A stretch of DNA of 51,326 nucleotides, from the NCBI GenBank assembly GCA_027014155.1, contig JALWEG010000011.1, forward strand, positions 1 through 51,326, written 5' to 3'. Below are positions 7,592 through 16,168 of the stretch, piece after piece. The position numbers and the translations under genes are program-made. The notes beneath the pieces are model-generated. The model searched no databases. It had not been told where the DNA came from and saw only the letters and a program-made list of their open reading frames with translations. How positions within the stretch are numbered: position 1 is the stretch's first letter; every line of letters starts with the position of its first letter. The DNA is from Aquificaceae bacterium (GTDB lineage: Bacteria > Aquificota > Aquificia > Aquificales > Aquificaceae).

Positions 7592-8131
7592 TTATCCTTG
7601 CGGAATCTCAAGCTCTTCAATGAAGAGTTCAAGCTTTTGGTCGTTAATCTTTAATAAAACCCTCTTAAAAAAGCCCTTCTCATCGTAGCTACTAAGGAAG
7701 GCCTTAATTTCGTAATCTCCCTTGAGCGTAAGGCTGACCGGCAGGTTTTCCCGATATACCACCTCTTTCTTGATGTTTCCCGATTTCTTCGTAAATACTC
7801 TAAAACCGTCTCTGCACACGACCCTCTCATCTCCCTCTAAGAGCCTGCCGAAAATCAAGTGTTCAACCGGCAGGGGGAGCTTAAAACACTCGTCCCCGTA
7901 GCACACCTCCTCGGAAGAGAGGTAAACCTCCCCTGCTCCACCTACCTTTAGAGCGTACTCCTGTCCCCTCTTTATCAGCAGGAAGGGTCTCTTTCCATAG
8001 ACGGAACCGATGTATCCGTAGAGTTTGAACTCCTCAGGGATAGATACCGCAAGCTCTGGGTAATCCTTGGGACACGTTTCCCTGTAAGCGCAGGCGGATA
8101 AGAGAATCAGGAGTAGAAGAAAAACCTTCAT
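7592..8131 (-). CDS. Hypothetical lipoprotein
   Basis: 179 residues. A lipoprotein signal peptide (MKVFLLLLILLSAC) has the lipobox LSAC, so the mature protein should start at Cys14. The body is beta-rich with four further Cys (CPKD, VCYGDECF, VVCRDG). The Asp-free +2 position (Ala) favours the outer membrane if Lol rules apply. Its ATG overlaps the hisD stop (ATGA), so it ends the rpiB-ftsW-hisD operon. I do not recognise a family. Confidence 0.7.
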   Translation of the reverse strand: MKVFLLLLILLSACAYRETCPKDYPELAVSIPEEFKLYGYIGSVYGKRPFLLIKRGQEYALKVGGAGEVYLSSEEVCYGDECFKLPLPVEHLIFGRLLEGDERVVCRDGFRVFTKKSGNIKKEVVYRENLPVSLTLKGDYEIKAFLSSYDEKGFFKRVLLKINDQKLELFIEELEIPQG

Positions 8132-9408
8132 TCTTCAAGTCTCACCTTTACGGCGAGACCGTGAGCCTCAAGTCCTTCCGCATTGGCCAAAAAGTAGGCC
8201 AAGTCCGCCAGCCTATCAAAGGCTTCCCTTGAGACGTATATTACCGAGCTCCTCTTTACGAAATCGTAGACTCCCAAGGGAGAGAAAAAGCGTGCCGTCC
8301 CGCCAGTAGGTAGCGTGTGGTTGGGCCCGAGTATGTAATCCCCGAGGGGTTCCGTTGCATACTTTCCGAGGAATATCGCTCCCGCGTGTTTTATGTATGG
8401 AAGAAGCTCAAAGGGGTCTTGGGTTATAACCTCAAGGTGCTCCGGAGCTATATGGTTTGCGACCTCACAGGCGTGATAGGTGTCCTCCACGAGGAATATG
8501 GTTCCGAACCTCTCTACCGAGGTCTTGGCTATATCTCTCCTGTGGAGAACCGACAGCAGTCTGCGTATCTCGTCCGAGACCTTGCGGGCCAGTTTCTCGG
8601 AAGGGGTTATCAGTATTGCCGCGGCCAGCTCGTCGTGCTCCGCTTGGGAGAGAAGGTCAGCAGCCACCCACGTGGGGTTGGCGGTGTCGTCCGCTATGAC
8701 CAGTATCTCGGAGGGCCCCGCTATCATGTCTATATCCACAACGCCGAACAGGAGCTTTTTGGCCAAGGCCACGTATATGTTGCCCGGTCCCACTATCTTG
8801 TCCACCTTGGGTACCGTTTGGGTTCCGAAGGCCAGAGCGGCTACCGCTTGAGCACCCCCTATCTGGAAAACCCTATCTATTCCCGCTATGTAGGCCGCTG
8901 CGAGGGTGTAGATATTGGGCTTTGGAGATACCATAATTATCTCTTTTACACCCGCAACCACCGCAGGGATAGCGTTCATAAGAACGGTTGAAGGATAAGC
9001 GGCCTTACCGCCGGGCACGTATATTCCTACCCTCTCCAGCGGGACCACCTTTTGACCCAAAAGTGCGCCTTCTTCCTCCTTGAAAAAGGAGTTTTCCAAC
9101 TGCTTTTCGTGGAACGTTCTGATTCTATCCTCCGCTATCTCAAGAGCCTCCCTAACATCGTCATCTATCTCTTCATAGGCGCTCTCCATCTCCTCGTAAG
9201 TTATCTCCATACTCTCGGGAGTAAGCTCTACACCGTCAAACTCAAGGGTGTAGTCTATGACGGCTCTATCTCCCCTTTCCTTAACCCGCTTTATGATTTC
9301 TCTTACCCTACCCTCATACTCCTCGCTCAGTATGTCTCCCCTCTTGGCCAAGTATCTGAGTCTATCGTTGAGCATCCAAGCGGAGTTTCTTAGGTCTTCT
9401 ACCTTCAT
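8128..9408 (-). CDS. hisD: Histidinol dehydrogenase
   Basis: 426 residues, normal length. It catalyses the last two oxidation steps of histidine synthesis, histidinol to histidine with 2 NAD+ and a zinc ion. Diagnostic blocks are VPGGKAAYPSTVLMNAIPA, KIVGPGNIYVALAKK, IAGPSEILVIAD, LLSQAEHDE and the C-terminal FLGKYATEPLGDYILGPNHTLPT. The His and Glu residues in AEHD and HIAPEHLE lie in the catalytic and zinc region. It starts 5 nt after ftsW and shares a stop/start overlap with the lipoprotein gene. Confidence 0.97.
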   Translation of the reverse strand: MKVEDLRNSAWMLNDRLRYLAKRGDILSEEYEGRVREIIKRVKERGDRAVIDYTLEFDGVELTPESMEITYEEMESAYEEIDDDVREALEIAEDRIRTFHEKQLENSFFKEEEGALLGQKVVPLERVGIYVPGGKAAYPSTVLMNAIPAVVAGVKEIIMVSPKPNIYTLAAAYIAGIDRVFQIGGAQAVAALAFGTQTVPKVDKIVGPGNIYVALAKKLLFGVVDIDMIAGPSEILVIADDTANPTWVAADLLSQAEHDELAAAILITPSEKLARKVSDEIRRLLSVLHRRDIAKTSVERFGTIFLVEDTYHACEVANHIAPEHLEVITQDPFELLPYIKHAGAIFLGKYATEPLGDYILGPNHTLPTGGTARFFSPLGVYDFVKRSSVIYVSREAFDRLADLAYFLANAEGLEAHGLAVKVRLEE

Positions 9409-9413
9409 AATCT

Positions 9414-10538
9414 TTACATTCTATCAATGTCGTAGGTTATCTGTCTTCTGTATATGGAACCCACCAGTCCCAAGCCCAGCATGTTGGCCACCATATTGCT
9501 AACACCGTAGCTTACGAAGGGCAAAGGTATGCCCTTGGGTGGGAGTATATTGGTGGCCATGTAGTAGTTCACCAATACAGATAGGAGTATGTTTACCACC
9601 ACCCCCACCACGATTATCTTCCCGAAGGTATCAAGAACCCTCGTGGATATGTAAAGTAGCCTTGACACCAGCAGAAAGTATAGGAAGGAGAGAAACAGAA
9701 CACCGATAAAACCCATCTCCTCACCTATTATGGCCAGTATGTAATCGGTGTCGGCTTGGGTCAGGTAGCCCAGCTTCTGGAATCCGAAGCCGGGACCCAT
9801 GCCAAAGAGCCCGCCGTTTATGAAGGAGAGCAAGGACTGGAGTATATGGTAGCCGCTGTCGTAGGGGTCCTGAAGGGGGTTCTTCCACGCCTGGAAGCGC
9901 CTCTCTAAGTATCCGCCTCCGAACTGGAGCATGAAGACGCTCAGCAAAGCAAAGAGCGCACCTACGGAAATGTATATCCTCGGAGACACGCCCCCGAACC
10001 ATATCAGTATGAAGGAGCTGACCAAGATGAAAATCGCCATTCCCTTGTCCGGCTGCAGGAACAGCAAAAGAGAGTGCAGCATCACTATGAAGGCTACCCA
10101 CATCAGGTAGGAATACCTGTCAATGAGACCCTTCTTGGATATGTAGTAGGCTATGAACACCACCAGTATTAGCTTTGACAGCTCGGAGGGCTGCAGGCTC
10201 GTTCCCAGGAGCCATCTGTTCACCTGCATGTGGAAGATAAGCTTTTTGCCGATGACGAGCACCAAGGACACCAGTGAAAAGGCTACGAGGGTGTATATGA
10301 GGTTTTTGTTGTTCAGCTTCCTGTAATTGAAGTTGTGAGACACAAAGCCGGCCAAGAAAATACCCACCAAGAAGGACAGAGCGTGCATCAGGGGTCTCTT
10401 TAGATTGCTCCAGGAGAGCCCTTCAAAGAGGTAGGGGAAGACCTTTATGCTCAGAATGGTTATCTCACCTATGAGAAAGATAAGCACGAGAAGGCCTAAG
10501 GTTATGGGGTCCGGATACAGCCTCCTGAACCTATCCAT
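9414..10538 (-). CDS. ftsW: SEDS peptidoglycan glycosyltransferase FtsW/RodA
   Basis: 374 residues, about ten TM helices. SEDS hallmarks are QPSELSKLILVVFIAYY, LQPDKGMAIFI, GLFGMGPGFGFQKLGYLTQA followed by DTDYILAIIGEEMG with the conserved Asp, and LPPKGIPLPFVSYGVSN. The final motif resembles FtsW (LPPKG...PFVSYG) more than RodA, but no cell-division or mre cluster is adjacent to settle it. It polymerises glycan strands from lipid II with a partner PBP. It starts inside the rpiB 3' end (8-nt overlap). Confidence 0.9.
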   Translation of the reverse strand: MDRFRRLYPDPITLGLLVLIFLIGEITILSIKVFPYLFEGLSWSNLKRPLMHALSFLVGIFLAGFVSHNFNYRKLNNKNLIYTLVAFSLVSLVLVIGKKLIFHMQVNRWLLGTSLQPSELSKLILVVFIAYYISKKGLIDRYSYLMWVAFIVMLHSLLLFLQPDKGMAIFILVSSFILIWFGGVSPRIYISVGALFALLSVFMLQFGGGYLERRFQAWKNPLQDPYDSGYHILQSLLSFINGGLFGMGPGFGFQKLGYLTQADTDYILAIIGEEMGFIGVLFLSFLYFLLVSRLLYISTRVLDTFGKIIVVGVVVNILLSVLVNYYMATNILPPKGIPLPFVSYGVSNMVANMLGLGLVGSIYRRQITYDIDRM

Positions 10539-10989
10539 CGGGTTGACACGCTTCCTTCTCTATGTCCCTTATGAGTTTTACCCTTACCTCGTGCCTTCCC
10601 CCTTCAAAGGGAGTGTTGAGCCACACATCAAGTATGGAGAGAGCCAGCTCCTGCCCCACGACCCTGTCCCCGAGGCACAGCACGTTGGAGTCGTTGTGCA
10701 GCCGGCTCATTCTCGCCATATACTCATTTAGGCACAGCGCCGCCCTTATTCCCTCAAACTTGTTGGCCGTTATGCACATGCCTATGCCGGTTCCGCAGAT
10801 GAGCACTCCTCTGTCAACTTCCGAGTTCTGCAATGCGAGGCATACCTCTTTGGCGAAGATGGGATAGTGGGTGGACTCCTCCGAGTGAGTGCCTAAGTCT
10901 CTTACCTCGTGTCCCTTTCTCTTCAAAAACTCAACGATTACGCTCTTTAACCTCAACCCTGCGTGGTCTGAACCTACCGCTATCCTCAA
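10531..10989 (-). CDS. rpiB: Ribose-5-phosphate isomerase B
   Basis: 152 residues, family length. It interconverts ribose-5-phosphate and ribulose-5-phosphate in the pentose phosphate/Calvin-type pool. Motifs are GSDHAGLRLK at the N-terminus, the active-site loop CGTGIGMCITANK with the Cys base, and LCLGDRVVGQELA. It follows the secreted-protein gene by 12 nt and overlaps ftsW by 8 nt. Confidence 0.95.
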   Translation of the reverse strand: MRIAVGSDHAGLRLKSVIVEFLKRKGHEVRDLGTHSEESTHYPIFAKEVCLALQNSEVDRGVLICGTGIGMCITANKFEGIRAALCLNEYMARMSRLHNDSNVLCLGDRVVGQELALSILDVWLNTPFEGGRHEVRVKLIRDIEKEACQPDG

Positions 10990-11001
10990 GCCGAGAGCCT
11001 C

Positions 11002-11472
11002 CTACTGAATCAGGTAATCAAAGTCAACCTTCTTTTCCCTGCCGCCGTCCTTTATTATCACACTTATGTGGTAGAGTCCCTTGTCGGACATGTTGAACCA
11101 GGCTCCGTAGTTGTCTCCGTACTGGTGGGGATACCTGCCCAGCTTCTTCCTTTCCGCCCTCATGAGTTGGGAGCGAACCTCCGCTTCCACATCAAAGTCG
11201 GAGAGGTACCTGAACTCTTTTCCTTCCTGTCTCCATATACTTACCGCAACGTGGTGGGTATCGGAAGCTGCGGGTTTGCCGTGGTGTTTCACCAAAAGCC
11301 TGTAAGCTCTGGGGAAGCTGTCTTTGAGCTGAGCTATCTCCACCACACCTATGCTCACATAGTAGCCGTCAACCTTTTTCGTGAGAGGGGTTGAAAGGGC
11401 GTCCTTATCTTGAGCTTTGACACCCGCAAGGGTAAGGAAAATTAAAAGAACCAAAACGCTGAGCCTCTTCAT
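11002..11472 (-). CDS. Hypothetical secreted beta-sandwich-like protein
   Basis: 156-residue precursor with a signal peptide (MKRLSVLVLLIFLTLAGVKAQ). The start at 11472 is fixed by an AAGGAGGG SD; longer reading adds non-signal residues. The mature part alternates hydrophobic residues as in an Ig-like beta sandwich (VSIGVVEI, HHVAVSIWRQ, YHISVIIKDGG) and carries several His (VKHHGK, DTHHV, PHQYGDNYG) that could bind metal. It heads the rpiB-ftsW-hisD operon. The overall look recalls FixH/YtkA- or Tp34-like periplasmic proteins, but I cannot assign a family. Confidence 0.6.
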   Translation of the reverse strand: MKRLSVLVLLIFLTLAGVKAQDKDALSTPLTKKVDGYYVSIGVVEIAQLKDSFPRAYRLLVKHHGKPAASDTHHVAVSIWRQEGKEFRYLSDFDVEAEVRSQLMRAERKKLGRYPHQYGDNYGAWFNMSDKGLYHISVIIKDGGREKKVDFDYLIQ

Positions 11473-11550
11473 GCCTATACCCTCCTTGCTGCCTATTTTA
11501 CTCCAAGTGCCGTCGGTCTCCTTAAGTATTAATTTAGGCCCGAAAATGGG

Positions 11551-11556
11551 TATAAT
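11551..11556 (+). promoter_or_regulatory. -10 box TATAAT, possible leaderless start of DUF1232 gene
   Basis: A perfect TATAAT ends 7 nt before the ATG at 11564, which would put transcription start on or next to the A of ATG. No Shine-Dalgarno precedes this ATG. A good -35 hexamer is not visible at 16-18 bp spacing, so the promoter is only a candidate. Confidence 0.4.
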
Positions 11557-11563
11557 TACTCCC

Positions 11564-11944
11564 ATGAGCGACAAGTGGGAAAGCTCTCTGGAAAAGTTCA
11601 GAAATTACCAACATTCGGATATAGAAAGCCTCAAGTCCGCCTTCCAGGAAAAGATAGAGGGAATCTCTCCCACGATGGAATACGTTAGGAATCTGATTCT
11701 TGACGTCAAGCTCCTGTATAGAATACTCACGGACGAGGAGTTTGATTTAGATAGGAAGGCCAGAGAAGACTTTATGGCGGCTCTGTGGTACTTTATTGAT
11801 ACGAAAGACCGTATCCCCGACTGGATACCCATAGTGGGCTACTGGGACGATTACAGGCTCGTTAGATACGTAAAAGAGAAGCACGCTTCCGAGATAGAGA
11901 GATACTTTGAGAGCACGCGGCACTTTATAGCCAACTACTTTTGA
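11564..11944 (+). CDS. DUF1232 (YkvA-like) protein
   Basis: 126 residues. The C-terminal half carries the DUF1232 signature: AALWYFIDTKDRIPDWIPI followed by VGYWDDYRLVRYV (family pattern YF..P.D.IPD..P..G..DD). The N-terminal half is helical. Function is unknown; many family members are membrane-associated. The frame is open upstream to 11417, but ATG 11564 is chosen because upstream sequence overlaps the divergent gene's leader and encodes an unrelated stretch. The next gene begins immediately after its stop (TGA ATG). Confidence 0.8.
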   Translation: MSDKWESSLEKFRNYQHSDIESLKSAFQEKIEGISPTMEYVRNLILDVKLLYRILTDEEFDLDRKAREDFMAALWYFIDTKDRIPDWIPIVGYWDDYRLVRYVKEKHASEIERYFESTRHFIANYF

Positions 11945-12919
11945 ATGCTCAGGTTTCTTTTGGTAAGGCTACTCCAAGCCCTGCCCACCCTCCTTGGAGT
12001 CACCTTCATATCCTTTGTGATAATCAAGCTCGCTCCCGGGGACTTCTTAGACCAGCTCAGGCTCAACCCGCAGATTTCTCCCGAGACCATAGACCGCCTC
12101 AAGAGGCTCTACGGCTTAGATCAGCCGCTTTTAGTTCAGTACCTAAGGTGGCTGAAGTCGGCTCTGCTCTTTGACCTGGGATACTCCTTCCAGTATCACA
12201 CCCCGGTGCTGGAGTTGATAAAGGAGAGGCTTCCCAACACCCTGCTGCTTTCTGTGAGTTCAGCCCTTCTGTCCTGGGTTATGGCCGTGCCTCTGGGAAC
12301 CTTAGCCGCTTTCAAAGAGGGTAGCCATATAGATAGGCTGATTAAAGCCTTTTCCTACTCTTTTATGTCAATTCCCAGCTTCTTCTTGGCTTTCTTGTTC
12401 CTGTTTCTGGCCTCAAAGACCGGCTGGTTTCCCATAGGTGGAGTTCAGAGTCCAAACTTCCACGAGCTATCCTTACCGGAAAAGGTGCTGGATTTGCTGC
12501 ATCACCTCTTTATCCCGGCGATGACCATAGCCTTGGTATCCCTCGCCGGACTCACGAGGCTCGTTAGAAGCTCGGTTCTTGAGGTGCTCCACAGTCCCAT
12601 GGTGCTCATGCTGAGAGCTAAAGGGGTGTCCAATACCACCTTGCTCAAGCACGTTCTTAAGAATGCCATGAATCCCTTTACCACGTTGATAGGCTACGAA
12701 ATTGCCGCTCTGATTTCCGGTGCCGCTTTAATAGAGATAATAGTGGGTTGGCCGGGCATGGGAGCCCTTATGCTGGACGCCGTTCTCTCCCAGGACCTAT
12801 TTCTCGTGATGGGAGGGCTTTATATAGGAACCATAATGCTAATAGTGGGCAATCTGATAGCGGACCTGCTGCTGGCATGGATAGACCCGAGGGTCAGGGA
12901 AAAGGAGATGGGAGTCTAA
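11945..12919 (+). CDS. ABC transporter permease, DppB/OppB type
   Basis: 324 residues, six TM helices. The N-terminus MLRFLLVRLLQALPTLLGV with FVIIKLAPGD is diagnostic of DppB/OppB permeases, and the EAA loop is present (RAKGVSNTTLLKHVLKNAMNP), where the ATPase docks. It should import oligopeptides, nickel or similar solutes. Oddly, no partner permease (DppC), ATPase or binding protein is adjacent; the following gene is on the other strand with overlapping stop codons. The rest of the transporter must be elsewhere. Confidence 0.88.
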   Translation: MLRFLLVRLLQALPTLLGVTFISFVIIKLAPGDFLDQLRLNPQISPETIDRLKRLYGLDQPLLVQYLRWLKSALLFDLGYSFQYHTPVLELIKERLPNTLLLSVSSALLSWVMAVPLGTLAAFKEGSHIDRLIKAFSYSFMSIPSFFLAFLFLFLASKTGWFPIGGVQSPNFHELSLPEKVLDLLHHLFIPAMTIALVSLAGLTRLVRSSVLEVLHSPMVLMLRAKGVSNTTLLKHVLKNAMNPFTTLIGYEIAALISGAALIEIIVGWPGMGALMLDAVLSQDLFLVMGGLYIGTIMLIVGNLIADLLLAWIDPRVREKEMGV

Positions 12920-14070
12920 GATTTGACTCTGTAGAACTTCCTGGCCATAAAGAAGGTAAGCAGGTGCAAGGGAAGCAGTGCGTCCCAGAAGTAGGTAAAG
13001 AGGGAAGCAGTTAAGTGAAGACCCAGGAGGAATAGGGAAGGAATGGCCACCAGCTGCTCTCTTTTTTGTAGCCTGAGCCCGAAAAGGGTTTTGAAAAAGG
13101 ATACGTAAATCACGAGTATCCCCAGAAGTCCTATCAGACCTCGCTCTATAAACTCGCTGAAGAAGACAAAGGATTCGTAAGAGCCTTCTCTATGGTCTCC
13201 CCTCTTAAGGTTCAGGCCGAAGCCGGGTCTGACACCGTGTCCTACCAGCAGGTTCATAACTCTGCCCTCCTTCCAATCTTCCTTTACCACCTCAAGCCCC
13301 CTTTCAAAGAGATACACTCTGTTGCTGAGTATCCTGTTCATGGTGTCTCTATCCGGCGAACTTTTCAAGGTGATGACCTCGTAGAGCCTTTGGAACCTCT
13401 CATCTCTGTCCTTCATATACATAAAGCCGACCCCGACCGCGAGCAGGAGCGCCGCGGAGCCTACGAAAACCAGCCGTAGGTTTATGAAACTCCTGAGCAC
13501 GAACACCAGAAGTCCCAAACATAGGATTAGAGCAAGGAGCGGAGAGCGCTTTGATATTATGAGGGTCAGGAAGGCGTAGGCCGTGCCGGCAGCAAAGAAG
13601 GCAATGAGCAGTTTTTTTTTCTCCTTGTAAATCACAGCGTAAACGAAGCAGCTCAGAGCGAGCAAAGAGGACAGAAAACCCGCTTCAAAGGGACCTCCCC
13701 ATATCGGCTTGAACTCTCCTTGAGTAAAGTATCTAATCAGAGCTACAAGAAGGCTCACGTTGCCCAGAACGAAGATTGTAAGGTTTATCCCTTTGAACAC
13801 ATCTTGCGAAGGGTTTACTTCCTTGCCTAAGATGCCGGCGAGGGGAAGCAGCGCCTGCTCAAGGGCCTTAGCGGAGGCTTGGGGGTTGAAGGCAAAGGTT
13901 CCCGCGAGGGTGGAAAAGCCGTAAACGACCAGCCCCAGCTCCGGTAGGCCTCTGCTCAGTAGCATCTTGGCTTTCCAAAACACACGTATCAACGAAATAC
14001 CGCAGAGAATCTCAAAGGCCGTCAAGGACAGAAAAGAGGAGACCACGAGGGTATAAACCAGCTTCACCAT
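12916..14070 (-). CDS. O-antigen ligase / polymerase-like membrane protein (WaaL/Wzy)
   Basis: 384 residues, about ten or more TM helices with one large periplasmic loop (about residues 220-310). Family-like segments are ISKRSPLLALILCL (the usual TGSR-x-x-L motif), NLLVGHGVRPGF in the loop and ESFVFFSEFIERGLIGLLG after it. Such proteins ligate O-antigen to lipid A core or polymerise repeat units. It is the last gene in an operon with two glycosyltransferases. Ligase versus polymerase cannot be told from the sequence alone. Confidence 0.78.
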   Translation of the reverse strand: MVKLVYTLVVSSFLSLTAFEILCGISLIRVFWKAKMLLSRGLPELGLVVYGFSTLAGTFAFNPQASAKALEQALLPLAGILGKEVNPSQDVFKGINLTIFVLGNVSLLVALIRYFTQGEFKPIWGGPFEAGFLSSLLALSCFVYAVIYKEKKKLLIAFFAAGTAYAFLTLIISKRSPLLALILCLGLLVFVLRSFINLRLVFVGSAALLLAVGVGFMYMKDRDERFQRLYEVITLKSSPDRDTMNRILSNRVYLFERGLEVVKEDWKEGRVMNLLVGHGVRPGFGLNLKRGDHREGSYESFVFFSEFIERGLIGLLGILVIYVSFFKTLFGLRLQKREQLVAIPSLFLLGLHLTASLFTYFWDALLPLHLLTFFMARKFYRVKS

Positions 14071-15410
14071 CTTCCCACGAGCTTTACCTCCTTCCCGAAT
14101 AGCCTGAAGCTCTCAAGCAGCCTGCCCTCTGCAGTGCCTTCCGTGCAGAGTATATTAACCTCCCATCTCTCCTCGTATCTGGATTTCCTAAGATACTTGT
14201 CTCCGATAAGGCTCACGTAAAGGCAAAGGGACTTTACCTCTTCACAATCGCAGGCAATTCTCTTATCTCCGTAAAGCTGAACTATCCGGGTGGCCGCCTC
14301 TTTGGCAGAACCCCTCTTCTCGTCTATAAGGGTCAAAGAGAAGCCGAAGATAAGCCGTGTCAAGATGAAGACAGATGCCAACCCTAAGAATAGCTTATAC
14401 GCACGTTCCTTTTGCACCACTAAGGGAGATAGAGACAGGGCCGTTAAGGGAAACAGGGGTAGTATGTACCTTCCCCTGCTGCCCGCGGCAAAAAGGTAAG
14501 GTAGGTAATTGAGAGCGAGGCTCAGTAAAATGGGATTCAGCTCCCTCGGTAAGGTGGGGAGCCTCCTATCTTTGAGCAGTATCACGATAAGCACCACGCT
14601 GGCGGGTAGTGTCTGCTTGAGGTTGAGCAGTGGGTAGGCTATCAGGTGCCAGATAAGCTTCCACAGGTTGAAAGAACCCTCAACCCTTGCGGAGCTCTCC
14701 AGAAAGAGCCTCTTAGCAAACTCTTCCGGATAATGGGTCAGGAGAAGCCACGTTAGGGGAAGCAAGAGAGAAAGTAGCGCTCCGCCCCAGCTATGAACGG
14801 ATTTTAGAACTTCGTACCTTTTTGAGTGCAGGAGAAAGGCAAGGAATGTAATCAGATAGAAGCCGTAGGCAGGCAGACCTTTGAGGAGAAAGGCTCCGGC
14901 CGTGAATAGACCCGCGAACCAAAAAAGGAACGTACTCTTATAGAAGCTCAGATACAAAGATACGGTTCCCAGAAGAATAAAGAAGGTAAAGGCGGCATCT
15001 ATCTCGCCGAGCCAGCCGTACCAAAAGAGAATGTCGGAAAAGGTTAAGTAGGTTAATCCGGCCAGCAGAGCGAGTTTGGCATCTTTCAGAAGGTAGTAGG
15101 CGAACATACAGACGGTAAGAGCCGAGAGACAGGAAAAGCTTAATGAGATGAGCCTCAGAGACAACTCTCCCCAGCCCAGCAGGCTTGATGAGAGCAGTAT
15201 GAGCCAGTTAAACAGAGGAGGCTTATTGAAGTAAGGTTCTCCCAAAAAGTAGGGTTGTAAAAACTCCCCCCTCTTTACCATCTCCCAAGCTATGAGAACC
15301 CTCCTGGACTCTTCCATTCGGAACTCGTAGCTTCCGAGGTTGGGCAGCATGGATACGGCCGCTCCGAGAATTAGGAAAAGCAAGAGGAAGGAACTTACTC
15401 TCTTTCCCAT
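14064..15410 (-). CDS. ArnT/PMT-like glycosyltransferase (GT-C fold)
   Basis: 448 residues, 11-12 TM helices. The first periplasmic loop has the acidic GT-C motif with the expected spacing (EFRMEESRRVLIAWEMVKRG), followed by EPYFNKPPLFNWL, a hallmark of ArnT-like enzymes that move a sugar from polyprenyl phosphate onto lipid A, protein or glycan. The GRYILPLFPLTALSL block is near residue 315. It overlaps GT2 by 16 nt and the ligase by 7 nt. The exact substrate is unknown. Confidence 0.85.
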   Translation of the reverse strand: MGKRVSSFLLLFLILGAAVSMLPNLGSYEFRMEESRRVLIAWEMVKRGEFLQPYFLGEPYFNKPPLFNWLILLSSSLLGWGELSLRLISLSFSCLSALTVCMFAYYLLKDAKLALLAGLTYLTFSDILFWYGWLGEIDAAFTFFILLGTVSLYLSFYKSTFLFWFAGLFTAGAFLLKGLPAYGFYLITFLAFLLHSKRYEVLKSVHSWGGALLSLLLPLTWLLLTHYPEEFAKRLFLESSARVEGSFNLWKLIWHLIAYPLLNLKQTLPASVVLIVILLKDRRLPTLPRELNPILLSLALNYLPYLFAAGSRGRYILPLFPLTALSLSPLVVQKERAYKLFLGLASVFILTRLIFGFSLTLIDEKRGSAKEAATRIVQLYGDKRIACDCEEVKSLCLYVSLIGDKYLRKSRYEERWEVNILCTEGTAEGRLLESFRLFGKEVKLVGRW

Positions 15411-16168
15411 ACTTTCTTCCCGAAACGCTCCTTAAGGTGCATCTCCAGCAGGAAGGCGTACTTCATGAAGGTGTAAAAGGCTCCCGAGGCGGATACGATT
15501 AGACCTCTACGACCCTCAAGAAAGGCTCTCTTTATGAAGAAGACCTTTATGAAGTGCCACGTGGGGTTGAGCAGGAGGTTAAGGTAGCCGGGCCTTTTGC
15601 CCCTTTTGTATAAAAGTTCCGATACCATGCGTGCGTACCTTATGTTCTTTGCAAAGTGTTCCTCAAGGCTCTCAAAGGAGTAGTGGTGTATGACGCCCTT
15701 TTTTATCTTTCCTACGCTGCCATCGCACCTGCACACGTCGTGCCCTTCGTCCACGAACACACCTTTACCCCTTCTGAAGAGTCTAAGCCTCCACTCCGGA
15801 AACCAGCCGTGCTCAAGGAACTTTCCCAGAAAGTAGGTCTGTCTGTTGAGCAGATAGCAATCGTAAGCGGGTTTGCTCAGTGTCCGCTCTATCTCCCGGG
15901 CAAGCTCCCTCGTCAGCTCCTCGTCGGCGTCCAAAGACAGCACCCACTCCCCCCGTGCCAGGCTAACCGCGTAGTTCTTCTGCTTGACGTAGCCCTCCCA
16001 CTCCCTTACGGCCACGCGGGCACCTAAGGACCGAGCTATCTGAAGGGTTCTGTCGGTAGAGCCGGAATCAACCACTATCACCTCGTCGCTTATACTCAGG
16101 ACGCTCCTTATGCATCTTTCTATGTTCCTTTCCTCGTTCTTGGTAAGTATTACCGCGGACAGCTTCAT
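15395..16168 (-). CDS. GT2 glycosyltransferase, WaaE/KdtX-like
   Basis: 257 residues. The GT-A fold is clear: AVILTKNEERNIERCIRSV, VVDSGSTDRTLQIA, the DxD-type motif LSLDADEEL, and a WFPEWRLRLFRRG segment typical of LPS inner-core beta-1,4-glucosyltransferases of the WaaE family. It is probably a cytoplasmic-face enzyme adding a sugar to LPS core. It starts inside the mscS stop (4-nt overlap), so the operon reads mscS, GT2, ArnT-like, ligase-like. Confidence 0.86.
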   Translation of the reverse strand: MKLSAVILTKNEERNIERCIRSVLSISDEVIVVDSGSTDRTLQIARSLGARVAVREWEGYVKQKNYAVSLARGEWVLSLDADEELTRELAREIERTLSKPAYDCYLLNRQTYFLGKFLEHGWFPEWRLRLFRRGKGVFVDEGHDVCRCDGSVGKIKKGVIHHYSFESLEEHFAKNIRYARMVSELLYKRGKRPGYLNLLLNPTWHFIKVFFIKRAFLEGRRGLIVSASGAFYTFMKYAFLLEMHLKERFGKKVWERE

